From Halorubrum sp. BV1 (GTDB lineage Archaea; Halobacteriota; Halobacteria; Halobacteriales; Haloferacaceae), in contig NZ_JQKV01000001.1 in NCBI RefSeq assembly GCF_000746205.1, positions 174,814-238,813 on the forward strand: DNA of 64,000 nucleotides, given 5' to 3'. The notes under the pieces were generated by a model, which was not told the origin of the DNA, did not search any database, and was given only the letters and a program-made list of their open reading frames with translations. The position numbers and the translations under genes are program-made. The stretch's first letter is position 1; every line of letters begins with the position of its first letter. Shown here one piece after another: positions 9,271 through 18,534 of the stretch.

Positions 9271-10923
9271 TCAGAAGAACAGCCACAACACGAGCGCCAC
9301 GTAGAGGATGAACAGCGCGATTATCGTCAGCCGAATGAGGATGTTGACGCTGAACACCAGTCCGTTGTAGTCGGTCTTGAGAAGCTTGAGCGGGCGAGTC
9401 CGCTGGCTGGCGAGCCCGACCGTCGCGGGAGCCACGTCCGCGGTCGCGCGCTCGATCGCTCCTTCAAGCGCCTCGACGTCCGACCGGGTCATGTTCGCGA
9501 GTTCGTGGATGGAGGCGTGCGTGTCGGTCGAGAAGACGAGCACAGCGTCGAACTCCGCCTCGTACTCGGCCGCCAACGCCCGCACGTCCGGGGTGATCCC
9601 GTTGGTGTCTATCCCCATGAGCAGGACCGACTCGCCGTCGACGCGCTCGACTATCGCCACCACGTCTTGGGCCGACCGGACGACCTCGAAGCCGGCGGCG
9701 TACTTGTGGACTGGCTCTTCGGAGAGCCGGGAGCGGAAGTCGTCGAAGTGCGTCTTCAGGCGGTCGGCCTCCGCGGATCCGTACAACACCTCCTTTTCGG
9801 GGCCGTCTTGGAGGTCGTGTTTGTGCAGGTCTACGAGGAGCACCTCCTCGGTGTCGACGTCCCGCATGAAGACGCCGGTGTCGTAGTCGTCTATCCCCTC
9901 ACCGTGGAGGTATATCACCTGTTTGTCACCGATGCGGCGACCGTGGAACTCGATCTCGCCGTAGTCCTCGTGGACGAGCCGAGACGCCCGCGCGACGCCC
10001 GTCGGCTCGCGGACGGCGTCTAAGATCTTCGCCGCGTCCTCCGGGTTCGAGAGGTCCTCTTTGTGCGTACACGGGACGTGCACGAAGAAGCCGCTCTCGT
10101 CGTCCTCGTTCAGCGCGTCGATCACATTACTGCTGAGCTGGCCGCCTCCGAAGCCGCCGAGCGGCCCCGGATGCACCCACGGCGCGACCAGCCTGAGTCG
10201 GTCGCCGTTATCGATGACGAGCGTCTCGACGTCGGGCCGGGCCTCGACGCCGAGATCGAGCGAGGAACGGTCGTTCCGTAAGATTCCGGAGGTGAGTTCG
10301 AACGCCGACACGTCGGTGTTGCTCCGGATCAGGTAGTCGACGACGAGCAGCACGAACACTAAGAAGACCGCCGCGATGAGTAGCGACGCGAACGCGAATA
10401 CGTGTCGGTACGTCGAAAAACCGAGGTCTCCGCCCCCACCGATCGCGTAGAAGGCGGCAATGAGTGCGGCGGGCTCGGCGAGCGAGACGAGGAGGATCCG
10501 CTTGTAGCGGTCGATGCCCGTCGAGATCACGAGCACCAAGATGTTGAGCAGGTACAGCGTGATGAAACACAGCCAGATGATACTCCACGCGTTCCCGATG
10601 TCGTTCGCCCCGGAGAGCACCAAGGCATAGACGAACATGACGAACTGGCTCGTGAGCGCCAGAAAATAGCTCCACGTCCGCGGGTACTGCGATAACACCC
10701 GGGGGAACAGCTCGGCGGCGAACGCGAACGGAAGCAAAAACAGCAGGACTGCGACCGGAAGCACGCCGGCGGGCGCGGGATCGAGCGGAGTGAACGCCGA
10801 GACGGCGGCGAAGGCGATCGCGCCGTACACGAGGCTGAGTCCCGCGAGCGCCGGGATCTGCACCGACAGGGAGGGGACGCTGAACACCAACCGCTGGAAG
10901 ATGTCGACGTTGTCTGCGCCCAT
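9271..10923 (-). CDS. DUF2070 family membrane protein
   Basis: 550 aa. The N-terminal third holds six or seven hydrophobic segments. A soluble domain of roughly 300 aa follows (GVEARPDVETLVIDNGDRLR, VHPGPLGGFGG), then one C-terminal hydrophobic segment (LTIIALFILYVALVLWLFF). This order is characteristic of the archaeal DUF2070 family, which is broadly conserved but uncharacterised. The soluble part contains His/Asp clusters (WVHPGPLG, HVPCTHKED) that could bind metal; this is speculation. Its ATG abuts the stop codon of the upstream glycosyltransferase, so the two are almost certainly one transcript. Confidence 0.88.
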   Translation of the reverse strand: MGADNVDIFQRLVFSVPSLSVQIPALAGLSLVYGAIAFAAVSAFTPLDPAPAGVLPVAVLLFLLPFAFAAELFPRVLSQYPRTWSYFLALTSQFVMFVYALVLSGANDIGNAWSIIWLCFITLYLLNILVLVISTGIDRYKRILLVSLAEPAALIAAFYAIGGGGDLGFSTYRHVFAFASLLIAAVFLVFVLLVVDYLIRSNTDVSAFELTSGILRNDRSSLDLGVEARPDVETLVIDNGDRLRLVAPWVHPGPLGGFGGGQLSSNVIDALNEDDESGFFVHVPCTHKEDLSNPEDAAKILDAVREPTGVARASRLVHEDYGEIEFHGRRIGDKQVIYLHGEGIDDYDTGVFMRDVDTEEVLLVDLHKHDLQDGPEKEVLYGSAEADRLKTHFDDFRSRLSEEPVHKYAAGFEVVRSAQDVVAIVERVDGESVLLMGIDTNGITPDVRALAAEYEAEFDAVLVFSTDTHASIHELANMTRSDVEALEGAIERATADVAPATVGLASQRTRPLKLLKTDYNGLVFSVNILIRLTIIALFILYVALVLWLFF

Positions 10924-11952
10924 CTACGTCACCCCGTAGATCGCTTCGAGATCGTCTATCGTCCGCTCGATGGAGAACCGCTCGACGGCGTCGCGCGTCG
11001 GACGGTCGCGGTCGAGACAGTCGTCCACCGCTCGCTCCATGTCGTCGAGGTCGCCGTGGGCGAACCGCGCGCCGTTGTCGCGGCCGATCGTCTCGTCGAA
11101 CGGCGACACGTCCGCGGCCGCGACCGGGGTGCCGCAGGCGTTGGCTTCGAGCGTCGAGAGACCGAGCGTGTCGCAGGTCGAAGCCGTGACGAAGACATCG
11201 AGTGCGGCGTAAAACGCCGGGAGATCCTCTCGCGGCAGAAAATCTCGGACCCGCACGTTCTGCGGGGCCGCGCGTTCGAGCGACTCCCGGACCGGCCCCT
11301 CTCCGACGAGTTCAAATCGGAGGTCGGACCGCCGCTCCGCGAGGCGGAGGATCTCGTCGACGTGTTTCTTTCGCGTGAGCCGACCGCTGTAGCCGACCAC
11401 GGGGTCGTCGGACTCGAACAGCGGATCGGTCGGGCGGAACGTGTCCATCTCGATGCCCACCGGGAGCTTCCGGGGGGTCACGTCGCGGCGTATCCGGTCG
11501 GTGGAGGCGGTCACGCAGTCGAACGACCGGAGTAGTCGGTTCTCGTATGCGACGTACAGCCGCCCGGCGGCGTGCGCGAGCCGCTCCGATCTGAGCCCTT
11601 GGACGAAGTAGTCCTCGACCGGGGTGTGGTGCGTGTAGACCGACTTCACGCCGCGTCGCTTGGCGTACCAGGCCCCCATCAGTCCCGTCGCCGCGGGGCC
11701 GTGGCAGTGGACCACGTCGAAGTCGGGCAGCGTGGAGAGTCGCCGGTAGGTCGGCACACGATACTGCTCGTAAAACGGGTTCGGCAGCGAGTGGACGGGG
11801 AACTCCTGATCATCGGGCTCGTGGCTGCTCTCGGGATAGACGACGGACACCTCGTGTCCGCGGTCCCGGAGCCGATCGCGCCACGCGCTGATCGTGTAGG
11901 TGACGCCGTCGATGCCGGGGAAGTAGCTGTCGGTGAAGAATCCGATATTCAT
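10924..11952 (-). CDS. glycosyltransferase family 4 (GT-B)
   Basis: 342 aa. The N terminus MNIGFFTDSYFPGIDGVTY and the DVVHCHGP motif are typical of GT4 enzymes. The C-terminal Rossmann half holds VGYSGRLTRKKHVDEIL, FELVGEGP and the nucleotide-sugar binding stretch near TLGLSTLEANACGTPV. In the usual E-x7-E motif the first glutamate appears as Asp (STCDTLGLSTLEA). Similar proteins make glycolipids or add sugars to lipid carriers, but acceptor and sugar cannot be read from sequence. Co-transcribed with the DUF2070 gene immediately downstream, suggesting a membrane-associated job. Confidence 0.88.
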   Translation of the reverse strand: MNIGFFTDSYFPGIDGVTYTISAWRDRLRDRGHEVSVVYPESSHEPDDQEFPVHSLPNPFYEQYRVPTYRRLSTLPDFDVVHCHGPAATGLMGAWYAKRRGVKSVYTHHTPVEDYFVQGLRSERLAHAAGRLYVAYENRLLRSFDCVTASTDRIRRDVTPRKLPVGIEMDTFRPTDPLFESDDPVVGYSGRLTRKKHVDEILRLAERRSDLRFELVGEGPVRESLERAAPQNVRVRDFLPREDLPAFYAALDVFVTASTCDTLGLSTLEANACGTPVAAADVSPFDETIGRDNGARFAHGDLDDMERAVDDCLDRDRPTRDAVERFSIERTIDDLEAIYGVT

Positions 11953-12224
11953 GCGAAGATCCGTCTGCGAACGTCGGTCCGCTGGAGGTGTCTCTCGGCG
12001 GCCGCCGAGGCGGCCACACGCACCGCTCGGCGGAGAGCGCTACCGCTCCGCGGCGGAACGGATCGGAACCGGGGCGGGATGGCGGGGCGTGTGTCGGAAG
12101 GCACGGCTTCTCGATGGGCGCTTCCCCTCCGATCCGCATCAAGATTTTCATTCAGAGACGACGTGCCCAAGGTCGATGTGTCGTCCGGTAACGTACTGCG
12201 TTCGGCTCCCGCGGTGCCCCATCC

Positions 12225-12230
12225 TTATCA
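12225..12230 (+). promoter_or_regulatory. TATA-like box of nnr operon
   Basis: TTATCA lies 23-28 nt before the nnr ATG in an otherwise GC-rich 300-bp spacer between divergent genes. I see no other gene in that spacer. Confidence 0.5.
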
Positions 12231-12252
12231 CTCGTCGCGCGAATTCCGACGC

Positions 12253-13746
12253 ATGATCACGACCGACCGGATGGCGGCAGTCGACGCCAACGCGGCCGCA
12301 CTCGGCGTCCCCCGGAAGCAACTCATGGAGTCGTCGGGAAACGCGGTCGCGCGAGAGGTGCGAGCCGTCGCAGACCCCGGCGCAACCGTCGTGCTGTGCT
12401 GCGGACGCGGCAACAACGGCGGCGACGCGTTCGTCGCCGCGCGGTTCCTCTCGGCGTACGACGTCACGGTCGCCCTGCTCGGTCGGCCGGAGTCGATCCG
12501 GACCGACATCGCCCGGGAGAACTGGGCGGCGCTCGCCGAGTGCGAGATCCCGGCCGAGACGGTGACCGACTCGACCGACCTCGCGCTCGGCGACCCCGAC
12601 GTGGTCGTCGACGCGATGCTCGGATCGGGGGTGACGGGAGCGCTCCGCGAACCGGAGCGAAGCGCGGCGCGCTCGATCAACGCGAGCGACGCGACCGTCG
12701 TCGCCGTCGACGTCCCGTCCGGCATCGACGCCGACACGGGTGACCCGACCGGCGCGGCCGACACGGGCGATCCGGCCGGGACCGGCGCTGGCGGCCCGAC
12801 CGAGGCCGACGACGCCGTCGCGGTCGAGGCCGACCGCGTCGTCACCTTCCACGACAGAAAGCCCGGACTCGACGCGGTCGACGCCGCGGTGACCGTCGCG
12901 GACATCGGGATACCCGCGGCCGCGGAGCGGTTCACCGGCCCCGGCGACCTGTTCGGGATCGGCCGCGATCCGGCCTCACACAAGGGCGACAACGGCGAGG
13001 TGCTCGTCGTCGGCGGCGGTCCGTACACCGGCGCGCCGTCGCTCACCGCTCGGGCGGCGCTCCGAGCCGGTGCCGACCTCGTCCGCGTCGCCTGTCCCGA
13101 GACCGTCGCGCGCGAGATACAGGGGTTCTCGGCCGACCTGATCGTTCGCGACCTGCCGGGCGACCGGATCGGGCCGAACCACCTCGACCGCGTTCGAGAT
13201 ATGGCCGCCGAAAACGACGTCGTCGTGCTCGGCCCGGGCCTGGGGGACGGCGACGGAACCGCCGACTTTGTCCGCGGGTTCCTCGACGAGTACGACGGCC
13301 GGGCGGTCGTCGACGCCGACGCGCTCCGCGTGGTCCCGGAGGTCGACACGGACGCCGACCTGATCTGTACGCCCCATCAGGGCGAGTTGGTCGGAATGGG
13401 CGGCGAGACCGCCGACGACCCCGACGAACGGGGCGACCTCGCGCGGTCGTTCGCGACCGAGATCGGTCACACGTTGCTCGTGAAGGGCGCGTACGACGTG
13501 ATAACCGACGGCGACGACGTGCGACTGAACCGGACCGGCAACCCCGGGATGACCGTCGGCGGGACCGGCGACGTGCTCGCCGGGGCGGTGGGCGCGCTCG
13601 CCGCGCAGACCGACGCGTTCGATGCGGCGGCCGCCGGGGCGTACGTCACCGGGACCGCCGGCGACCTCGTCGCCGACGAGGTCGGATACGGGCTCGTGGC
13701 GACGGACTTACTCGACCGGCTCCCCGAGGCGATGCGTGATGCCTGA
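12253..13746 (+). CDS. nnr: bifunctional NAD(P)HX epimerase/dehydratase
   Basis: 497 aa. Repairs hydrated NAD(P)H. The N-terminal YjeF_N epimerase domain (about 1-215) carries CCGRGNNGGDAFVAARFL and VDVPSGIDADTG. The C-terminal dehydratase domain (about 225-497, ribokinase-like) carries HKGDNGEVLVVGGG, VVLGPGLGDGDG and NRTGNPGMTVGGTGDVLAG. A low-complexity Gly/Thr/Asp insertion of about 20 residues lies just after VDVPSGIDADTGD in the epimerase half. It ends 8 nt inside moaC, so translation is probably coupled. Confidence 0.95.
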   Translation: MITTDRMAAVDANAAALGVPRKQLMESSGNAVAREVRAVADPGATVVLCCGRGNNGGDAFVAARFLSAYDVTVALLGRPESIRTDIARENWAALAECEIPAETVTDSTDLALGDPDVVVDAMLGSGVTGALREPERSAARSINASDATVVAVDVPSGIDADTGDPTGAADTGDPAGTGAGGPTEADDAVAVEADRVVTFHDRKPGLDAVDAAVTVADIGIPAAAERFTGPGDLFGIGRDPASHKGDNGEVLVVGGGPYTGAPSLTARAALRAGADLVRVACPETVAREIQGFSADLIVRDLPGDRIGPNHLDRVRDMAAENDVVVLGPGLGDGDGTADFVRGFLDEYDGRAVVDADALRVVPEVDTDADLICTPHQGELVGMGGETADDPDERGDLARSFATEIGHTLLVKGAYDVITDGDDVRLNRTGNPGMTVGGTGDVLAGAVGALAAQTDAFDAAAAGAYVTGTAGDLVADEVGYGLVATDLLDRLPEAMRDA

Positions 13747-14272
13747 AGACACCGAGGCACCCGGCGAGGAAACGGGCGAGGGGACACCGGCCGCCGCCGA
13801 GCTGACGCACACGACCGACTCCGGCGAGGTCCGGATGGTCGACGTGGGCGCGAAGCCGGACACGAGCCGGCGAGCAGTCGCACGCGGCGAGATACGGCTG
13901 ACGCCCTCGACCGTCGCGGCCGTCAAGGCTGACGAGGTCGGAAAAGGCGACGTGTTAGCGACCGCCCGAATCGGCGCGGTGCAGGCGGTCAAACACACAT
14001 GGGAGACGATCCCGATGTGTCACCAGATCCCGATCACGAACGTCGACACCGACTTCGCCGTCGGCGACGACCGGATCGAGTTGACCGTCGCCGTCGAGAC
14101 GACGGGGAAGACGGGCTGCGAGATGGAGGCGTTAGAGGGAGTCACGACCGGACTCAACGTCGTCTGGGACATGGTGAAGGCGGCGGAGAAAGACGCCGAC
14201 GGCCAGTACCCCGACACCCGTATCTCGGGCGTAGAAGTGCTCGACAAAGCGAAGCGGCGGCTCGACGAGTGA
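13739..14272 (+). CDS. moaC: cyclic pyranopterin monophosphate synthase
   Basis: 177 aa. Acts with MoaA in the first step of molybdopterin synthesis. It carries the family motifs TTDSGEVRMVDVG, MCHQIPIT and GCEMEALEGVTTGLNVVWDM, and the usual conserved Lys near the end (EVLDKAKRRL). The acidic N-terminal extension (MPEDTEAPGEETGEG) is a haloarchaeal flavour. Its ATG overlaps the end of nnr by 8 nt. Confidence 0.96.
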   Translation: MPEDTEAPGEETGEGTPAAAELTHTTDSGEVRMVDVGAKPDTSRRAVARGEIRLTPSTVAAVKADEVGKGDVLATARIGAVQAVKHTWETIPMCHQIPITNVDTDFAVGDDRIELTVAVETTGKTGCEMEALEGVTTGLNVVWDMVKAAEKDADGQYPDTRISGVEVLDKAKRRLDE

Positions 14273-14492
14273 GCCGAACGCGGTCGAGTGCAGGAGGCGA
14301 GCCGGGTATCGGAGACGCCGGAGACGCCGCGGAGGCCGGAAATGTCGGACGGCAGATCGACGGAAACGTTCAATTCGGCGGCCGACCAACGCCGCGGTAT
14401 GGGCATGCCTCCCGACCACACTGACGTTCGCGGCTCCGCGTCGCGCGCCACGGGAACCGAGGTGACGGCCGCCCCTCCCTGAGGTCGTCGGC

Positions 14493-14849
14493 GTGGACAT
14501 CAGCGGTCGTCACGAGGAGGGCGGCGAGTACCTGATGGTGGCGGCCGCGGTCCACGCGCGGATCGATTCGGCTCGGATCCGCTCCGTCGAAGGGATGGGA
14601 TTCGCGGCCGCCCGGGAGGGACCGACGCTCGAGGCGACGGTCGCGCTCACGGCCGAGGCCGTCGGCGACCTGCCGGAACCGCCGGACGGACCCGTGGTCG
14701 CGGAGGGCGGCGAGTTCTACGAGGAGCCAGCCGAACGGATCGGCCTGAGCTTTCGACCCGAGTTTAAATACGTCGAGAGCATAGGCGAACGCGAAACCGT
14801 GCAGGCAGCACACCACGCCGCGTACGCCGCTCGCGACCTCCTGTTATGA
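14493..14849 (+). CDS. DUF2209-type archaeal protein
   Basis: 118 aa starting at GTG (VDISGRHEEGGEYLMVAAAV). The first strand, with its early aspartate followed by a Val/Ala-rich strand, looks like the beginning of an RNase H-like fold, and I recall this N terminus from the archaeal DUF2209 family, but catalytic residues are not clear enough to claim nuclease activity. Its last codons overlap hflX by 4 nt (ATGA-type junction), indicating translational coupling. The 220 bp before it has no convincing gene. Confidence 0.75.
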   Translation: MDISGRHEEGGEYLMVAAAVHARIDSARIRSVEGMGFAAAREGPTLEATVALTAEAVGDLPEPPDGPVVAEGGEFYEEPAERIGLSFRPEFKYVESIGERETVQAAHHAAYAARDLLL

Positions 14850-16207
14850 CAGGGAGAGCCGAGGGGAACGCCGGGGGAGAACGCGTCGAGGGGGATAACG
14901 CCACGAACGAGCGCCGCGCGGTCGTCGCGAAGCGCGTCGACGCCGGCGACGCCGACCTGACGGAGATCAGCCAGCTCGCCGCCGCGGCCGGCTACGAGGT
15001 CGTCGACGAGCTGTCACAGACCCGCACTGAGGACGCCGCCTTCATGTTCGGCGAGGGGAAGGTCGCGGAGCTGCGCGACCGGGTTCTCCGTACCGACGCC
15101 GACGCGGTCATACTCGACAACGACGTGGGTCCGTACCAGACGTTCAACATCGGCGGGGAGCTTCCGGAGGGCGTCGAGGTGATAGATCGGTTCACCCTCA
15201 TCCTCGAGATCTTCGGCCAGCGCGCCAACACGCGGAAGGCCCAGCTACAGGTCGAACTCGCGCAGTTGCGGTACGAGCTGCCGCGCGCGGAGGCGAAAGC
15301 GAGCCTCGCGAAACGCGACGAGCGGCCGGGGTTCATGGGGCTCGGCGAGTACGACGAGAGCGTCGAACGCGATATCAAACGCCAGATATCGGAGATCCGC
15401 GACGAGTTAGACTCCATCGCGGAAAAAGAGCAGGCGCGCCGCGAGCAGCGACGCGACTCCGGGTTCGATCTGGTCGCGCTCGCCGGCTACACCAACGCCG
15501 GCAAGTCCACGCTGATGCGGCGGCTCGCGGCCGAGATCGACGTGGACGAGAACGCTGACCGCCACCCCGACCTCGACACGACGGCGGAGTCACAGGACAT
15601 GCTCTTCACTACGCTCGGCACCACGACGCGCCGCGCCGAGATGGAGAAGCGTGACGTCCTCCTCACCGACACGGTGGGGTTTATCGCCGATCTCCCGCAC
15701 TGGCTCGTCGAGTCGTTCGAGTCGACCCTCGACTCCGTGTACCGCGCAGACCTCGTCCTCTTGGTCGTGGATGCCAGCGAGTCCGTGGAGGCGATGCGCG
15801 AGAAGCTCGTCACCAGCCACGACACGCTGTACGAGCGCAACGAGGCGCCGATCGTCACCGTGTTCAACAAGGTCGACCGGCTCGCGCCCGGCGAGTTGGC
15901 GGACAAGCGGGCCGCGCTCTCCGGCGTGGCACCGGATCCGGTCGCCGTCTCGGCGAAGACGGGAGCCGGCGTCGCGGAGCTGCGCGACCGCGTCGAAGCG
16001 GAGCTCCCGGAGTGGGAACGCGAACGGCTCGTCCTCCCCGTCTCGGACGACGCGATGAGCCTCGTCTCGTGGATCCACGACCACGGTCACGTCGAAGACG
16101 AGACGTACGCCAGCGATCAGGTCACGGTGGACTTCGAAGCGAAACCGTCGATCGTGGCGCGAGCGCGGTCGAAGGCCGCCGGGCTCGCCTCGGCCGAATC
16201 GGCGTGA
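14846..16207 (+). CDS. hflX: GTPase HflX
   Basis: 453 aa. A ribosome-associated TRAFAC GTPase that splits or rescues ribosomes under stress in bacteria. The HflX N-terminal domain (VDELSQTRTEDAAFMFGEGK, VIDRFTLILEIFGQRANT) and a coiled helical linker (about 140-200) lead to the G domain: P-loop GYTNAGKSTL, switch region DTVGFI, NKVD and SAKTG motifs. The C-terminal acidic tail resembles archaeal HflX. Coupled to the DUF2209 gene by a 4-nt overlap, so the small protein may act in the same pathway. Confidence 0.95.
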   Translation: MTGRAEGNAGGERVEGDNATNERRAVVAKRVDAGDADLTEISQLAAAAGYEVVDELSQTRTEDAAFMFGEGKVAELRDRVLRTDADAVILDNDVGPYQTFNIGGELPEGVEVIDRFTLILEIFGQRANTRKAQLQVELAQLRYELPRAEAKASLAKRDERPGFMGLGEYDESVERDIKRQISEIRDELDSIAEKEQARREQRRDSGFDLVALAGYTNAGKSTLMRRLAAEIDVDENADRHPDLDTTAESQDMLFTTLGTTTRRAEMEKRDVLLTDTVGFIADLPHWLVESFESTLDSVYRADLVLLVVDASESVEAMREKLVTSHDTLYERNEAPIVTVFNKVDRLAPGELADKRAALSGVAPDPVAVSAKTGAGVAELRDRVEAELPEWERERLVLPVSDDAMSLVSWIHDHGHVEDETYASDQVTVDFEAKPSIVARARSKAAGLASAESA

Positions 16208-16272
16208 CCGCGTCGGAGCCGAAGGAACCGCGAGAGGGGTCCGACCGCGTTCGATCGATCCGGGGTTCGGAC

Positions 16273-16281
16273 AAAGTATAC
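16273..16281 (+). promoter_or_regulatory. TATA-like box of first acs
   Basis: AAGTATAC-containing A/T stretch 26-34 nt before the ATG at 16307. Confidence 0.45.
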
Positions 16282-16306
16282 ATGGCTCCGATTGCGAATA
16301 AATACC

Positions 16307-18277
16307 ATGGATGACGCCGGAGTGGACGGCCGGCGCTCAATCGGGAACGACAGCGCGGTCGTGAACGGCGGCGACGCGATCGATCCGCCGGAGTCGTTCC
16401 GCGATGGGGCGGTCGCGAGCAACGCCGAGGTGTACGAGTCGTTCGAGCGGGAGGGTCCCGAGGCGTGGCGCAGGGCGGCCGACCTGCTCGACTGGGAGCG
16501 ACCGTACGAGACCGTCCTCGACGATGACGACCCGCCCTTTTACGAGTGGTTCCCGGAGGGACGGCTCAACGCCGCGGCGAACTGCGTCGATCGTCACCTC
16601 GACGGTCGGCGGAACCAGCTCGCGATCCGGTGGTTCGGCAAGCGCGGCGAGCGTCGGTCGTATACCTATCTCGATTTACATCGGGAGGTGAACGCGCTCG
16701 CGGCCGGGCTCCGCGACCTCGGCGTCGGCGAGGACGACGTGGTGACGCTGTACCTCCCTATGGTTCCGGAGCTACCGATCGCGATGCTCGCGTGTGCCCG
16801 CATCGGCGCGCCGCACAACGTCGTCTTCGCGGGGCTCTCGGCGGAGGCGTTGGCGACGCGGATCGACGCCGCAGACTCGGAGTACCTGATCACCTGCGAC
16901 GGCTACTATCGCCGCGAGGACGCGTTCAACCAGAAGTCGAAGGCCGACAACGCCCGACTCCGGATCGACGGAGACCTGCGGGAGGCGGTCGTCGTCGACC
17001 GTCTCGGCGACGCCCTCGACGTGTCGCTCGGCGACGACGAACACGCCTACGAGAGCCTCGTCGACGCGCACGACGGCGAGACGGTAGAGCCCGTCGCCCG
17101 CGACGCGACGGACCTCCTGTTCGTGATGTACACGTCAGGGACGACCGGCCGACCGAAGGGTGTCGAGCACGCCACGGGCGGGTACCTCTCGCAGGTCGCG
17201 TGGACCACGCGCAACGTCCTTGACGTCCGCCCGGACGACACCTACTGGTGTGCCGCGGATATCGGCTGGATCACGGGCCACTCGTACGGCGTGTACGGAC
17301 CGCTCGCGCTCGGAACGACGACGGTGCTCTACGAGGGGTCGCCCGACTACCCCGACCGCGACCGCGTCTGGGACCTGATCGAGCGCAACGCGGTGAGCGT
17401 CTTCTACACCTCGCCGACCGCGATCCGGTCGTTCATGAAATGGGGATCGGAGTACCCGGACGCTCACGACCTCTCGTCGATCCGCCTTCTCGGGACCGTC
17501 GGCGAGTCGATCACGCCGAAGGCGTGGCGGTGGTACCGCGAACACGTCGGCGGCGGCGACGTCCCCGTCGTCGACACGTGGTGGCAGACCGAGACGGGGG
17601 CGATCGCGCTCGCGACGCTCCCCGGTATCTCACCGATGAAGCCCGGGACGGTGGGACCGCCGCTCCCCGGGATCGACGCGCGCGTAGTCGACGAGGACGG
17701 CGAGCCGGTCGAGCCCGGCGAGCCCGGATACCTCACGATCGCCGCGCCGTGGCCCGGCATGCTGCGCGGGCTCCGTGAGGGCGACGAGCGCTACCGCCGC
17801 GAGTACTGGTTGGAGGGCGAGGACGGCTGGCGGTACCGAACCGGCGACGGCGCGACCGTCGACGAGGACGGGTACATCACGATCCTCGGCCGCGTCGACG
17901 ACGTGATCAACGTCCGCGCACACCGGTTCAACACCGCCGAACTGGAGTCGGCCATCGTGGAGACGGACGGCGTGACGGAGGCGGCGGTGGTCGGCGACAA
18001 CGACGGTCAGATCGTGGCGTACGTCACAACCCAAAGCGGGGTCGACACCGACGACCCGCTCCGCGAGGCGATAGGCGAGCGGCTCGCCCGGTCCGTCGGC
18101 GACGTCGCCCGCCCGGACCGGACCGTCTTCACGCCGGAGCTGCCGAAGACTCGCTCCGGAAAGATCATGCGCCGGCTGCTGGAAGACATCGCCCGCGGCG
18201 AGGAGTTCGGCGACGTCAGCGCGCTTCGAAACCCCGAGGTCGTCGGCGAGATCGAGTCGACCGTTCGCGAGGAGTGA
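16307..18277 (+). CDS. acs: acetate--CoA ligase (AMP-forming), copy 1
   Basis: 656 aa. Activates acetate to acetyl-CoA through acetyl-AMP. The AMP-binding motif MYTSGTTGRPKGVEH is intact, as are WWQTETG, RTGDGATVDEDGYI and the C-terminal acyl-adenylate lysine in KTRSGKIMRRLLED. The ATG at 16307 was preferred to a TTG at 16292 because a TATA-like box is correctly spaced from it. Shares its domain plan with the second ligase at 20428 but is clearly diverged (for example GDVSALRNPEVV against GNTSTLRNPEIV at the end). It could prefer acetate, propionate or another short acid. Confidence 0.93.
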   Translation: MDDAGVDGRRSIGNDSAVVNGGDAIDPPESFRDGAVASNAEVYESFEREGPEAWRRAADLLDWERPYETVLDDDDPPFYEWFPEGRLNAAANCVDRHLDGRRNQLAIRWFGKRGERRSYTYLDLHREVNALAAGLRDLGVGEDDVVTLYLPMVPELPIAMLACARIGAPHNVVFAGLSAEALATRIDAADSEYLITCDGYYRREDAFNQKSKADNARLRIDGDLREAVVVDRLGDALDVSLGDDEHAYESLVDAHDGETVEPVARDATDLLFVMYTSGTTGRPKGVEHATGGYLSQVAWTTRNVLDVRPDDTYWCAADIGWITGHSYGVYGPLALGTTTVLYEGSPDYPDRDRVWDLIERNAVSVFYTSPTAIRSFMKWGSEYPDAHDLSSIRLLGTVGESITPKAWRWYREHVGGGDVPVVDTWWQTETGAIALATLPGISPMKPGTVGPPLPGIDARVVDEDGEPVEPGEPGYLTIAAPWPGMLRGLREGDERYRREYWLEGEDGWRYRTGDGATVDEDGYITILGRVDDVINVRAHRFNTAELESAIVETDGVTEAAVVGDNDGQIVAYVTTQSGVDTDDPLREAIGERLARSVGDVARPDRTVFTPELPKTRSGKIMRRLLEDIARGEEFGDVSALRNPEVVGEIESTVREE

Positions 18278-18500
18278 CCCCGACGTCGGACGCGTCCAAC
18301 GACCGCCGCGATCCGGTCCGCGTGGCACCGTCATCGATAGCCGCTGGCGATTTAGTTTCGCATTACATATCGCTCGCGAAACGCTTCGTCGCAGACGCCG
18401 CCGAAACGGCACCATATTGCCGATCTCGCGTGGACATGACGGGAACAGCAGCGGCGACTCACCTCGATACGGGCCAGCGTGGCGACGTGCCGACCGATCG

Positions 18501-18508
18501 TTTTATTT
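18501..18508 (+). promoter_or_regulatory. TATA-like box of the Bat-type regulator
   Basis: TTTTATTT, 27-34 nt before the ATG at 18535. The spacer between the acs stop at 18277 and this box holds no convincing gene. Confidence 0.6.
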
Positions 18509-18534
18509 CGTCTTGGCAGTAGAATCCGAAACAT

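Noticed and set aside
14288..14482. Possible 64-codon gene between moaC and DUF2209
   Set aside because: GTG start, low-complexity Thr/Arg/Pro composition, and no motif or promoter; treated as spacer.
18278..18534. Possible small gene between acs copy 1 and the Bat-type regulator
   Set aside because: The frame (beginning MTPTSDASNDRRDP) has no family features and overlaps the regulator's promoter.
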